Positions 1 to 12,789 of a DNA stretch of 64,000 nt are shown here, one piece after another. The notes below the pieces were generated by a model that did not search any database, had not been told where the DNA came from, and saw only the letters and a list, made by a program, of their open reading frames with translations. Origin of the DNA: Clusia tigrina (Eukaryota; Arthropoda; Insecta; Diptera; Clusiidae); contig CAKKTE020000647.1 of NCBI GenBank assembly GCA_920105625.2, positions 186,001 to 250,000 on the forward strand, given 5' to 3'. The translations under genes and the position numbers were made by a program. Numbering within the stretch: the stretch's first letter is position 1; each line of letters begins with the position of its first letter.

Positions 1-3
1 AGG

Positions 4-199
4 TTTTATGACGCTCCAGTGAAAAGTTACAAGCATTTGTATGTTGCAAACTTTGATAGGTGTAGGACGTACCGTATAGAAGTTAGGGCCATTTGAAGTT
101 TTATCAGTGTTTGATTTGGGACTCAAGGGTAGCATAGCTTTGAGCGATAGCTTAAATTGACAAGAGGCTCGAGTACTTTATTGTTACAAAATTTCAATG
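4..199 (+). repeat. Reference satellite monomer (196 bp), first complete copy
   Basis: First full unit, used for numbering. Landmarks in my consensus: ttttatgacg 1-10, gtaaaaag 16-23, ttgcaaac 41-48, ggacgtacc 62-70, ttaggg 80-85, catag 130-134, ctcgag (XhoI) 165-170, agtact (ScaI) 169-174, and the A4T3 tract aaaattt 185-191. The direct repeat atagctt lies at 131-137 and 144-150. Main variable positions are 7 (g/t), 18 (a/g), 36 (g/a), 41 (t/c), 59 (g/a), 75 (a/t), 91 (t/c), 110 (g/t), 114 (t/c), 119-121, 128 (a/g), 143-144, 160 (a/t), 162 (a/c), 172 (a/g) and 194-195. These combine into a limited set of monomer types, which reveal the higher-order repeats. This copy is the type with gtgaaaag, cattt at 87-91 and gtttgatttggg. 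Confidence 0.95.
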
Positions 200-878
200 T
201 TTTATGACGCTCCAGTAAAAAGTTACAAGCATTTGTATGTTGCAAACTTTGATAGGTGTAGGACGTACCGTATAGAAGTTAGGGCCATTCGAAGTTTTAT
301 CAGTGTTTTATTTATGATTCAAGGGTAGCATAGCTTTAAGCAATAGCTTAAATTGACAAGCGGCTCGAGTACTTTATTGTTACAAAATTTCAAGGTTTTA
401 TGACGCTCCAGTAAAAAGTTACAAGCATTTATATGTTGCAAACTTTGATAGGTATAGGACGTACCGTATAGGAGTTAGGGCCATTTGAAGTTTTAATAGT
501 GTTTGATTTGGGACTCAAGGGTAGCATAGCTTTGAGCGATAGCTTAATTTGACAAGAGGCTCGAGTACTTTATTGTTACAAAATTTCAATGTTTTATGAC
601 GCTCCAGTAAAAAGTTACAAGCATTTGTATGTTGCAAACTTTGATAGGTGTAGGACGTACCGTATAGAAGTTAGGGCCATTTGAAGTTTTATCAGTGTTT
701 GATTTGGGACTCAAGGGTAGCATAGCTTTGAGCGATAGCTTAAATTGACATGAGGCTCGAGTACTTTATTGTTACAAAATTTCAAGGTTTTATGACGCTC
801 CAGTGAAAAGTTACAAGCATTTGTATGTTGCAAACTTTGATAGGTGTAGGACGTACCGTATAGAAGTTGGGGCCATTT

Positions 879-924
879 GAAGTTTTATCAGTGTTTGATT
901 CGAAGTTTTATCAGTGTTTTATTT
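879..924 (+). repeat. 23-bp internal duplication (copy 1 of 5), 219-bp monomer
   Basis: Consensus positions 91-113 (gaagttttatcag followed by gtttgattc) are doubled. The first half follows the cattt/gtttgatt monomer type and the second half the cattc/gttttattt type, so this is a chimera of two types joined at a shared att. The monomer also carries gttggggcc in place of gttagggcc. Confidence 0.9.
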
Positions 925-1330
925 ATGATTCAAGGGTAGCATAGCTTTGAGCGATAGCTTAAATTGACATGAGGCTCGAGTACTTTATTGTTACAAAATT
1001 TCAAGGTTTTATGATGCTCCAGTGAAAAGTTACAAGCATTTGTATGTTGCAAACTTTGATAGGTGTAGGACGTACCGTATAGAAGTTAGGGCCATTTGAA
1101 GTTTTATCAGTGTTTGATTTGGGACTCAAGGGTAGCATAGCTTTGAGCGATAGCTTAAATTGACAAGAGGCTCGAGTACTTTATTGTTACAAAATTTCAA
1201 GGTTTTATGACGCTCCAGTAAAAAGTTACAAGCATTTGTATGTTGCAAACTTTGATAGGTGTAGGACGTACCGTATAGAAGTTAGGGCCATTCGCAGTTT
1301 TATCAGTGTTTTATTTATGATTCAAGGGTA

Positions 1331-3034
1331 GCATAGCTTTGAGCGATAGCTTAAATTGACATGAGGCTCGAGTACTTTATTGTTACCAAATTTCAAGGTT
1401 TTATGACGCTCCAGTGAAAAGTTACAAGCATTTGTATGTTGCAAACTTTGATAGGTGTAGGACGTACCGTATAGAAGTTAGGGCCATTTGAAGTTTTATC
1501 AGTGTTTGATTTGGGACTCAAGGGTAGCATAGCTTTGAGCGATAGCTTAAATTGACAAGAGGCTCGAGTACTTTATTGTTACAAAATTTCAATGTTTTAT
1601 GACGCTCCAGTAAAAAGTTACAAGCATTTGTATGTTGCAAACTTGGATAGGTGTAGGACGTACCGTATAGAAGTTAGGGCCATTCGAAGTTTTATCAGTG
1701 TTTTATTTGGGATTCAAGGGTGGCATAGCTTTGAGCGTTAGCTTAAATTGACAAGAAGCTCGAGTGCTTTATTCTTACAAAATTTCAAGGTTTTATGACG
1801 CTCCAGTGAAAAGTTACAAGCATTTATATGTTGCAAACTTTGATAGGTGTAGGACGTACCGTATAGAAGTTAGGGCCATTTGAAGTTTTAATAGTGTTTG
1901 ATTTGGGACTCAAGGGTAGCATAGCTTTGAGCGATAGCTTAAATTGACAAGAGGCTCGAGTACTTTATTGTTACAAAATTTCAATGTTTTATGACGCTCC
2001 AGTAAAAAGTTACAAGCATTTATATGTTGCAAACTTTGATAGGTGTAGGACGTACCGTATTGAAGTTAGGGCCATTCGAAGTTGTATCAGTGATTTATTT
2101 ATGATTCAAGGGTAGCATAGCTTTGAGCAAAAGCTTAAATTGACAAGAGGCTCGAGTACTTTATTGTTACAAAATTTCAATGTTTTATGACGCTCCAGTA
2201 AAAAGTTACAAGCATTTATATGTTGCAAACTTTGATAGGTGTAGGACGTACCGTATTGAAGTTAGGGCCATTCGAAGTTGTATCAGTGATTTATTTATGA
2301 TTCAAGGGTAGCATAGCTTTGAGCAAAAGCTTAAATTGACAAGCGGCTCGAGTACTTTATTGTTACAAAATTTCAAGGTTTTATGACGCTCCAGTAAAAA
2401 GTTACAAGCATTTATATGTTGCAAACTTTGATAGGTGTAGGACGTACCGTATTGAAGTTAGGGCCATTTGAAGTTTTATCAGTGTTTTATTTGGGATTCA
2501 AGGGTGGCATAGCTTTGAGCGTTAGCTTAAATTGACAAGAGGCTCGAGTGCTTTGTTGTTACAAAATTTCATGGTTTTATGACGCTCCAGTAAAAAGTTA
2601 CAAGCATTTGTATGTTGCAAACTTTGATAGGTGTAGGACGTACCGTATAGAAGTTAGGGCCATTTGAAGTTTTATCAGTGTTTGATTTGGGACTCAAGGG
2701 TAGCATAGCTTTGAGCGATAGCTTAAATTGACAAGAGGCTCGAGTACTTTATTGTTACAAAATTTCAAGGTTTTATGACGCTCCAGTAAAAAGTTACAAG
2801 CATTTGTATGTTGCAAACTTTGATAGGTGTAGGACGTACCGTATAGAAGTTAGGGCCATTCGAAGTTTTATCAGTGTTTTATTTGGGATTCAAGGGTGGC
2901 ATAGCTTTGAGCGTTAGCTTAAATTGACAAGAGGCTCGAGTGCTTTATTCTTACAAAATTTCAAGGTTTTATGACGCTCCAGTGAAAAGTTACAAGCATT
3001 TATATGTTGCAAACTTTGATAGGTATAGGACGTA
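1331..3034 (+). repeat. Tandem duplication of 1,704 bp, copy 1
   Basis: Directly followed by copy 2 at an exact offset of 1,704 bp. Reading both copies in register I found only two differences: ctcgag in copy 1 against cttgag in copy 2 (near 3072), and ggtgtagg near 1838 against ggtatagg near 3550. That is about 99.9% identity over almost nine monomers, so the event is recent or was recently homogenised. Confidence 0.92.
2119..2135 (+). other. Hairpin-forming monomer variant (agcttt-gagca-aaagct)
   Basis: Consensus gagcgatagct is changed to gagcaaaagct, giving a perfect 6-bp inverted repeat around a 5-base loop and an aagctt (HindIII) site. The variant always travels with gttgtatcag. I see it in about 16 monomers (for example 2,119, 2,315, about 3,823, 5,000, 6,765, 8,745, 10,510, 12,890, 13,870 and 17,010) and nowhere to the right of about 18,980, where one copy has an enlarged loop (gagcaaaaagctt). 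Confidence 0.85.
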
Positions 3035-4738
3035 GCATAGCTTTGAGCGATAGCTTAAATTGACATGAGGCTTGAGTACTTTATTGTTACCAAATTTCAA
3101 GGTTTTATGACGCTCCAGTGAAAAGTTACAAGCATTTGTATGTTGCAAACTTTGATAGGTGTAGGACGTACCGTATAGAAGTTAGGGCCATTTGAAGTTT
3201 TATCAGTGTTTGATTTGGGACTCAAGGGTAGCATAGCTTTGAGCGATAGCTTAAATTGACAAGAGGCTCGAGTACTTTATTGTTACAAAATTTCAATGTT
3301 TTATGACGCTCCAGTAAAAAGTTACAAGCATTTGTATGTTGCAAACTTGGATAGGTGTAGGACGTACCGTATAGAAGTTAGGGCCATTCGAAGTTTTATC
3401 AGTGTTTTATTTGGGATTCAAGGGTGGCATAGCTTTGAGCGTTAGCTTAAATTGACAAGAAGCTCGAGTGCTTTATTCTTACAAAATTTCAAGGTTTTAT
3501 GACGCTCCAGTGAAAAGTTACAAGCATTTATATGTTGCAAACTTTGATAGGTATAGGACGTACCGTATAGAAGTTAGGGCCATTTGAAGTTTTAATAGTG
3601 TTTGATTTGGGACTCAAGGGTAGCATAGCTTTGAGCGATAGCTTAAATTGACAAGAGGCTCGAGTACTTTATTGTTACAAAATTTCAATGTTTTATGACG
3701 CTCCAGTAAAAAGTTACAAGCATTTATATGTTGCAAACTTTGATAGGTGTAGGACGTACCGTATTGAAGTTAGGGCCATTCGAAGTTGTATCAGTGATTT
3801 ATTTATGATTCAAGGGTAGCATAGCTTTGAGCAAAAGCTTAAATTGACAAGAGGCTCGAGTACTTTATTGTTACAAAATTTCAATGTTTTATGACGCTCC
3901 AGTAAAAAGTTACAAGCATTTATATGTTGCAAACTTTGATAGGTGTAGGACGTACCGTATTGAAGTTAGGGCCATTCGAAGTTGTATCAGTGATTTATTT
4001 ATGATTCAAGGGTAGCATAGCTTTGAGCAAAAGCTTAAATTGACAAGCGGCTCGAGTACTTTATTGTTACAAAATTTCAAGGTTTTATGACGCTCCAGTA
4101 AAAAGTTACAAGCATTTATATGTTGCAAACTTTGATAGGTGTAGGACGTACCGTATTGAAGTTAGGGCCATTTGAAGTTTTATCAGTGTTTTATTTGGGA
4201 TTCAAGGGTGGCATAGCTTTGAGCGTTAGCTTAAATTGACAAGAGGCTCGAGTGCTTTGTTGTTACAAAATTTCATGGTTTTATGACGCTCCAGTAAAAA
4301 GTTACAAGCATTTGTATGTTGCAAACTTTGATAGGTGTAGGACGTACCGTATAGAAGTTAGGGCCATTTGAAGTTTTATCAGTGTTTGATTTGGGACTCA
4401 AGGGTAGCATAGCTTTGAGCGATAGCTTAAATTGACAAGAGGCTCGAGTACTTTATTGTTACAAAATTTCAAGGTTTTATGACGCTCCAGTAAAAAGTTA
4501 CAAGCATTTGTATGTTGCAAACTTTGATAGGTGTAGGACGTACCGTATAGAAGTTAGGGCCATTCGAAGTTTTATCAGTGTTTTATTTGGGATTCAAGGG
4601 TGGCATAGCTTTGAGCGTTAGCTTAAATTGACAAGAGGCTCGAGTGCTTTATTCTTACAAAATTTCAAGGTTTTATGACGCTCCAGTGAAAAGTTACAAG
4701 CATTTATATGTTGCAAACTTTGATAGGTATAGGACGTA
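3035..4738 (+). repeat. Tandem duplication of 1,704 bp, copy 2, with out-of-register junction at its start
   Basis: The junction 3034/3035 joins monomer position 68 (after ggacgta) to position 129 (gcatagc), omitting 69-128, exactly 60 bp. The trinucleotide gta sits at both break sites (66-68 and 126-128). The shortened monomer and the duplication are therefore one event: an unequal exchange between misaligned monomers with 3-bp microhomology. After 4738 the sequence continues normally with ccgtat, so there is no third copy. Confidence 0.9.
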
Positions 4739-7505
4739 CCGTATAGAAATTAGGGCCATTTGAAGTTTTAATAGTGTTTGATTTGGGACTCAAGGGTAGC
4801 ATAGCTTTGAGCGATAGCTTAAATTGACAAGAGGCTCGAGTACTTTATTGTTACAAAATTTCAATGTTTTATGACGCTCCAGTAAAAAGTTACAAGCATT
4901 TATATGTTGCAAACTTTGATAGGTGTAGGACGTACCGTATTGAAGTTAGGGCCATTCGAAGTTGTATCAGTGATTTATTTATGATTCAAGGGTAGCATAG
5001 CTTTGAGCAAAAGCTTAAATTGACAAGAGGCTCGAGTACTTTATTGTTACAAAATTTCAATGTTTTATGACGCTCCAGTAAAAAGTTACAAGCATTTATA
5101 TGTTGCAAACTTTGATAGGTGTAGGACGTACCGTATTGAAGTTAGGGCCATTCGAAGTTGTATCAGTGATTTATTTATGATTCAAGGGTAGCATAGCTTT
5201 GAGCAAAAGCTTAAATTGACAAGCGGCTCGAGTACTTTATTGTTACAAAATTTCAAGGTTTTATGACGCTCCAGTAAAAAGTTACAAGCATTTATATGTT
5301 GCAAACTTTGATAGGTGTAGGACGTACCGTATAGAAGTTAGGGCCATTTGAAGTTTTATCAGTGTTTGATTTGGGACTCAAGGGTAGCATAGCTTTGAGC
5401 GATAGCTTAAATTGACAAGAGGCTCGAGTACTTTATTGTTACAAAATTTCAATGTTTTATGACGCTCCAGTAAAAAGTTACAAGCATTTGTATGTTGCAA
5501 ACTTGGATAGGTGTAGGACGTACCGTATAGAAGTTAGGGCCATTCGAAGTTTTATCAGTGTTTTATTTGGGATTCAAGGGTGGCATAGCTTTGAGCGTTA
5601 GCTTAAATTGACAAGAGGCTCGAGTACTTTATTGTTACAAAATTTCAATGTTTTATGACGCTCCAGTAAAAAGTTACAAGCATTTGTATGTTGCAAACTT
5701 GGATAGGTGTAGGACGTACCGTATAGAAGTTAGGGCCATTCGAAGTTTTATCAGTGTTTTATTTGGGATTCAAGGGTGGCATAGCTTTGAGCGTTAGCTT
5801 AAATTGACAAGAAGCTCGAGTGCTTTATTCTTACAAAATTTCAAGGTTTTATGACGCTCCAGTGAAAAGTTACAAGCATTTATATGTTGCAAACTTTGAT
5901 AGGTATAGGACGTACCGTATAGAAGTTAGGGCCATTTGAAGTTTTAATAGTGTTTGATTTGGGACTCAAGGGTAGCATAGCTTTGAGCGATAGCTTAAAT
6001 TGACAAGAGGCTCGAGTACTTTATTGTTACAAAATTTCAATGTTTTATGACGCTCCAGTAAAAAGTTACAAGCATTTGTATGTTGCAAACTTGGATAGGT
6101 GTAGGACGTACCGTATAGAAGTTAGGGCCACTCGAAGTTTTATCAGTGTTTTACTTATGATTCAAGGGTAGCATAGCTTTGAGCGATAGCTTAAATTGAC
6201 ATGAGGCTCGAGTACTTTATTGTTACCAAATTTCAAGGTTTTATGACGCTCCAGTGAAAAGTTACAAGCATTTGTATGTTGCAAACTTTGATAGGTGTAG
6301 GACGTACCGTATAGAAGTTAGGGCCATTTGAAGTTTTATCAGTGTTTGATTTGGGACTCAAGGGTAGCATAGCTTTGAGCGATAGCTTAAATTGACAAGA
6401 GGCTCGAGTGCTTTGTTGTTACAAAATTTCAAGGTTTTATGACGCTCCAGTGAAAAGTTACAAGCATTTATATGTTGCAAACTTTGATAGGTATAGGACG
6501 TACCGTATAGAAGTTAGGGCCATTTGAAGTTTTAATAGTGTTTGATTTGGGACTCAAGGGTAGCATAGCTTTGAGCGATAGCTTAAATTGACAAGAGGCT
6601 CGAGTACTTTATTGTTACAAAATTTCAATGTTTTATGACGCTCCAGTAAAAAGTTACAAGCATTTATATGTTGCAAACTTTGATAGGTGTAGGACGTACC
6701 GTATTGAAGTTAGGGCCATTCGAAGTTGTATCAGTGATTTATTTATGATTCAAGGGTAGCATAGCTTTGAGCAAAAGCTTAAATTGACAAGAGGCTCGAG
6801 TACTTTATTGTTACAAAATTTCAATGTTTTATGACGCTCCAGTAAAAAGTTACAAGCATTTATATGTTGCAAACTTTGATAGGTGTAGGACGTACCGTAT
6901 TGAAGTTAGGGCCATTCGAAGTTGTATCAGTGATTTATTTATGATTCAAGGGTAGCATAGCTTTGAGCAAAAGCTTAAATTGACAAGCGGCTCGAGTACT
7001 TTATTGTTACAAAATTTCAAGGTTTTATGACGCTCCAGTAAAAAGTTACAAGCATTTATATGTTGCAAACTTTGATAGGTGTAGGACGTACCGTATTGAA
7101 GTTAGGGCCATTTGAAGTTTTATCAGTGTTTTATTTGGGATTCAAGGGTGGCATAGCTTTGAGCGTTAGCTTAAATTGACAAGAGGCTCGAGTGCTTTGT
7201 TGTTACAAAATTTCATGGTTTTATGACGCTCCAGTAAAAAGTTACAAGCATTTGTATGTTGCAAACTTTGATAGGTGTAGGACGTACCGTATAGAAGTTA
7301 GGGCCATTTGAAGTTTTATCAGTGTTTGATTTGGGACTCAAGGGTAGCATAGCTTTGAGCGATAGCTTAAATTGACAAGAGGCTCGAGTACTTTATTGTT
7401 ACAAAATTTCAAGGTTTTATGACGCTCCAGTAAAAAGTTACGAGCATTTGTATGTTGCAAACTTTGATAGGTGTAGGACGTACCGTATAGAAGTTGGGGC
7501 CATTT

Positions 7506-7551
7506 GAAGTTTTATCAGTGTTTGATTCGAAGTTTTATCAGTGTTTTATTT
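7506..7551 (+). repeat. 23-bp internal duplication (copy 2 of 5)
   Basis: Same chimeric junction (gattcgaag) as at 879-924, with the same linked gttggggcc variant, indicating spread of one ancestral event by array amplification. Confidence 0.9.
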
Positions 7552-10500
7552 ATGATTCAAGGGTAGCATAGCTTTGAGCGATAGCTTAAATTGACATGAG
7601 GCTCGAGTACTTTATTGTTACAAAATTTCAAGGTTTTATGACGCTCCAGTGAAAAGTTACAAGCATTTGTATGTTGCAAACTTTGATAGGTGTAGGACGT
7701 ACCGTATAGAAGTTAGGGCCATTTGAAGTTTTATCAGTGTTTGATTTGGGACTCAAGGGTAGCATAGCTTTGAGCGATAGCTTAAATTGACAAGAGGCTC
7801 GAGTACTTTATTGTTACAAAATTTCAAGGTTTTATGACGCTCCAGTAAAAAGTTACAAGCATTTGTATGTTGCAAACTTTGATAGGTGTAGGACGTACCG
7901 TATAGAAGTTAGGGCCATTCGAAGTTTTATCAGTGTTTTATTTATGATTCAAGGGTAGCATAGCTTTGAGCGATAGCTTAAATTGACATGAGGCTCGAGT
8001 ACTTTATTGTTACCAAATTTCAAGGTTTTATGACGCTCCAGTGAAAAGTTACAAGCATTTGTATGTTGCAAACTTTGATAGGTGTAGGACGTACCGTATA
8101 GAAGTTAGGGCCATTTGAAGTTTTATCAGTGTTTGATTTGGGACTCAAGGGTAGCATAGCTTTGAGCGATAGCTTAAATTGACAAGAGGCTCGAGTACTT
8201 TATTGTTACAAAATTTCAATGTTTTATGACGCTCCAGTAAAAAGTTACAAGCATTTGTATGTTGCAAACTTGGATAGGTGTAGGACGTACCGTATAGAAG
8301 TTAGGGCCATTCGAAGTTTTATCAGTGTTTTATTTGGGATTCAAGGGTGGCATAGCTTTGAGCGTTAGCTTAAATTGACAAGAGGCTCGAGTGCTTTATT
8401 CTTACAAAATTTCAAGGTTTTATGACGCTCCAGTGAAAAGTTACAAGCATTTATATGTTGCAAACTTTGATAGGTATAGGACGTACCGTATAGAAGTTAG
8501 GGCCATTTGAAGTTTTAATAGTGTTTGATTTGGGACTCAAGGGTAGCATAGCTTTGAGCGATAGCTTAAATTGACAAGAGGCTCGAGTACTTTATTGTTA
8601 CAAAATTACAATGTTTTATGACGCTCCAGTAAAAAGTTACAAGCATTTATATGTTGCAAACTTTGATAGGTGTAGGACGTACCGTATTGAAGTTAGGGCC
8701 ATTCGAAGTTGTATCAGTGATTTATTTATGATTCAAGGGTAGCATAGCTTTGAGCAAAAGCTTAAATTGACAAGAGGCTCGAGTACTTTATTGTTACAAA
8801 ATTTCAATGTTTTATGACGCTCCAGTAAAAAGTTACAAGCATTTATATGTTGCAAACTTTGATAGGTGTAGGACGTACCGTATTGAAGTTAGGGCCATTC
8901 GAAGTTGTATCAGTGATTTATTTATGATTCAAGGGTAGCATAGCTTTGAGCAAAAGCTTAAATTGACAAGCGGCTCGAGTACTTTATTGTTACAAAATTT
9001 CAAGGTTTTATGACGCTCCAGTAAAAAGTTACAAGCATTTATATGTTGCAAACTTTGATAGGTGTAGGACGTACCGTATTGAAGTTAGGGCCATTTGAAG
9101 TTTTATCAGTGTTTTATTTGGGATTCAAGGGTGGCATAGCTTTGAGCGTTAGCTTAAATTGACAAGAGGCTCGAGTGCTTTGTTGTTACAAAATTTCATG
9201 GTTTTATGACGCTCCAGTAAAAAGTTACAAGCATTTGTATGTTGCAAACTTTGATAGGTGTAGGACGTACCGTATAGAAGTTAGGGCCATTTGAAGTTTT
9301 ATCAGTGTTTGATTTGGGACTCAAGGGTAGCATAGCTTTGAGCGATAGCTTAAATTGACAAGAGGCTCGAGTACTTTATTGTTACAAAATTTCAAGGTTT
9401 TATGACGCTCCAGTAAAAAGTTACAAGCATTTGTATGTTGCAAACTTTGATAGGTGTAGGACGTACCGTATAGAAGTTAGGGCCATTCGAAGTTTTATCA
9501 GTGTTTGATTTGGGACTCAAGGGTAGCATAGCTTTGAGCGATAGCTTAAATTGACAAGAGGCTCGAGTACTTTATTGTTACAAAATTTCAAGGTTTTATG
9601 ACGCTCCAGTAAAAAGTTACAAGCATTTGTATGTTGCAAACTTTGATAGGTGTAGGACGTACCGTATAGAAGTTAGGGCCATTCGAAGTTTTATCAGTGT
9701 TTTATTTATGATTCAAGGGTAGCATGGCTTTGAGCGATAGCTTAAATTGACATGAGGCTCGAGTACTTTATTGTTACAAAATTTCAAGGTTTTATGACGC
9801 TCCAGTGAAAAGTTACAAGCATTTGTATGTTGCAAACTTTGATAGGTGTAGGACGTACCGTATAGAAGTTAGGGCCATTTGAAGTTTTATCAGTGTTTGA
9901 TTTGGGACTCAAGGGTAGCATAGCTTTGAGCGATAGCTTAAATTGACAAGAGGCTCGAGTACTTTATTGTTACAAAATTTCAAGGTTTTATGACGCTCCA
10001 GTAAAAAGTTACAAGCATTTGTATGTTGCAAACTTGGATAGGTGTAGGACGTACCGTATAGAAGTTAGGGCCATTCGAAGTTTTATCAGTGTTTTATTTG
10101 GGATTCAAGGGTGGCATAGCTTTGAGCGTTAGCTTAAATTGACAAGAGGCTCGAGTGCTTTATTCTTACAAAATTTCAAGGTTTTATGACGCTCCAGTGA
10201 AAAGTTACAAGCATTTATATGTTGCAAACTTTGATAGGTATAGGACGTACCGTATAGAAGTTAGGGCCATTTGAAGTTTTAATAGTGTTTGATTTGGGAC
10301 TCAAGGGTAGCATAGCTTTGAGCGATAGCTTAAATTGACAAGAGGCTCGAGTACTTTATTGTTACAAAATTTCAATGTTTTATGACGCTCCAGTAAAAAG
10401 TTACAAGCATTTATATGTTGCAAACTTTGATAGGTGTAGGACGTACCGTATTGAAGTTAGGGCCATTCGAAGTTGTATCAGTGATTTATTTATGATTCAA

Positions 10501-11252
10501 GGGTAGCATAGCTTTGAGCAAAAGCTTAAATTGACAAGAGGCTCGAGTACTTTATTGTTACAAAATTTCAATGTTTTATGACGCTCCAGTAAAAAGTTAC
10601 AAGCATTTATATGTTGCAAACTTTGATAGGTGTAGGACGTACCGTATTGAAGTTAGGGCCATTCGAAGTTGTATCAGTGATTTATTTATGATTCAAGGGT
10701 AGCATAGCTTTGAGCAAAAGCTTAAATTGACAAGCGGCTCGAGTACTTTATTGTTACAAAATTTCAAGGTTTTATGACGCTCCAGTAAAAAGTTACAAGC
10801 ATTTATATGTTGCAAACTTTGATAGGTGTAGGACGTACCGTATTGAAGTTAGGGCCATTTGAAGTTTTATCAGTGTTTTATTTGGGATTCAAGGGTGGCA
10901 TAGCTTTGAGCGTTAGCTTAAATTGACAAGAGGCTCGAGTGCTTTGTTGTTACAAAATTTCATGGTTTTATGACGCTCCAGTAAAAAGTTACAAGCATTT
11001 GTATGTTGCAAACTTTGATAGGTGTAGGACGTACCGTATAGAAGTTAGGGCCATTTGAAGTTTTATCAGTGTTTGATTTGGGACTCAAGGGTAGCATAGC
11101 TTTGAGCGATAGCTTAAATTGACAAGAGGCTCGAGTACTTTATTGTTACAAAATTTCAAGGTTTTATGACGCTCCAGTAAAAAGTTACAAGCATTTGTAT
11201 GTTGCAAACTTTGATAGGTGTAGGACGTACCGTATAGAAGTTGGGGCCATTT

Positions 11253-11298
11253 GAAGTTTTATCAGTGTTTGATTCGAAGTTTTATCAGTGTTTTATTT
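11253..11298 (+). repeat. 23-bp internal duplication (copy 3 of 5)
   Basis: Same chimeric junction gattcgaag and the same linked gttggggcc variant as the two copies to its left. It lies 3,747 bp (19 monomers plus 23 bp) after the previous one. Confidence 0.9.
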
Positions 11299-12789
11299 AT
11301 GATTCAAGGGTAGCATAGCTTTGAGCGATAGCTTAAATTGACATGAGGCTCGAGTACTTTATTGTTACAAAATTTCAAGGTTTTATGACGCTCCAGTGAA
11401 AAGTTACAAGCATTTGTATGTTGCAAACTTTGATAGGTGTAGGACGTACCGTATAGAAGTTAGGGCCATTTGAAGTTTTATCAGTGTTTGATTTGGGACT
11501 CAAGGGTAGCATAGCTTTGAGCGATAGCTTAAATTGACAAGAGGCTCGAGTACTTTATTGTTACAAAATTTCAAGGTTTTATGACGCTCCAGTAAAAAGT
11601 TACAAGCATTTGTATGTTGCAAACTTTGATAGGTGTAGGACGTACCGTATAGAAGTTAGGGCCATTCGAAGTTTTATCAGTGTTTTATTTATGATTCAAG
11701 GGTAGCATAGCTTTGAGCGATAGCTTAAATTGACAAGAGGCTCGAGTACTTTATTGTTACCAAATTTCAAGGTTTTATGACGCTCCAGTGAAAAGTTACA
11801 AGCATTTGTATGTTGCAAACTTTGATAGGTGTAGGACGTACCGTATAGAAGTTAGGGCCATTTGAAGTTTTATCAGTGTTTGATTTGGGACTCAAGGGTA
11901 GCATAGCTTTGAGCGATAGCTTAAATTGACAAGAGGCTCGAGTACTTTATTGTTACAAAATTTCAATGTTTTATGACGCTCCAGTAAAAAGTTACAAGCA
12001 TTTGTATGTTGCAAACTTGGATAGGTGTAGGACGTACCGTATAGAAGTTAGGGCCATTCGAAGTTTTATCAGTGTTTTATTTGGGATTCAAGGGTGGCAT
12101 AGCTTTGAGCGTTAGCTTAAATTGACAAGAGGCTCGAGTGCTTTATTCTTACAAAATTTCAAGGTTTTATGACGCTCCAGTGAAAAGTTACAAGCATTTA
12201 TATGTTGCAAACTTTGATAGGTATAGGACGTACCGTATAGAAGTTAGGGCCATTTGAAGTTTTAATAGTGTTTGATTTGGGACTCAAGGGTAGCATAGCT
12301 TTGAGCGATAGCTTAAATTGACAAGAGGCTCGAGTACTTTATTGTTACAAAATTTCAATGTTTTATGACGCTCCAGTAAAAAGTTACAAGCATTTGTATG
12401 TTGCAAACTTTGATAGGTGTAGGACGTACCGTATAGAAGTTAGGCCCATTCGAAGTTTTATCAGTGTTTTATTTGGGATTCAAGGGTGGCATAGCTTTGA
12501 GCGTTAGCTTAAATTGACAGAGGCTCGATTGCTTTATTGTTACAAAATTTCAAGGTTTTATGACGCTCCAGTGAAAAGTTACAAGCATTTATATGTTGCA
12601 AACTTTGATAGGTATAGGACGTACCGTATGGAAGTTAGGGCCATTTGAAGTTTTAATAGTGTTTGATTTGGGACTCAAGGGTAGCATAGCTTTGAGCGAT
12701 AGCTTAAATTGACAAGAGGCTCGAGTACTTTATTGTTACAAAATTTCAATGTTTTATGACGCTCCAGTAAAAAGTTACAAGCATTTATA

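Larger units (their letters stand above)
1..12555 (+). repeat. HOR domain A: 9-10-monomer higher-order repeat
   Basis: A rare monomer junction (agtgctttgttgttac followed by catgg) recurs with its ttttat landmark at 2575, 4279, 7219, 9202 and 10966. The spacings are 1,704, 2,940, 1,983 and 1,764 bp, that is 9 monomers minus 60 bp, 15, 10 plus 23 bp, and 9. A second marker (gttaccaaat instead of gttacaaaat) recurs at 1399, 3103, 6239, 8026 and 11773, consistent with the same unit. Each unit contains an ordered series: an attcttac monomer, a ttttaatag monomer, two gttgtatcag/gagcaaaagctt monomers, a gggtggc/gcgttagc monomer, then mixed types. The variable unit number shows repeated unequal exchange. 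About 1-640 resembles 14,513-15,152, sharing the rare tttaagcaatag monomer. Confidence 0.85.

Noticed and set aside
131..150. Stem-loop in the standard consensus around the two agct sites
   Set aside because: The two agct tetramers pair for only 4 bp without extension. The stem becomes convincing only in the gagcaaaagct variant, which is reported separately.
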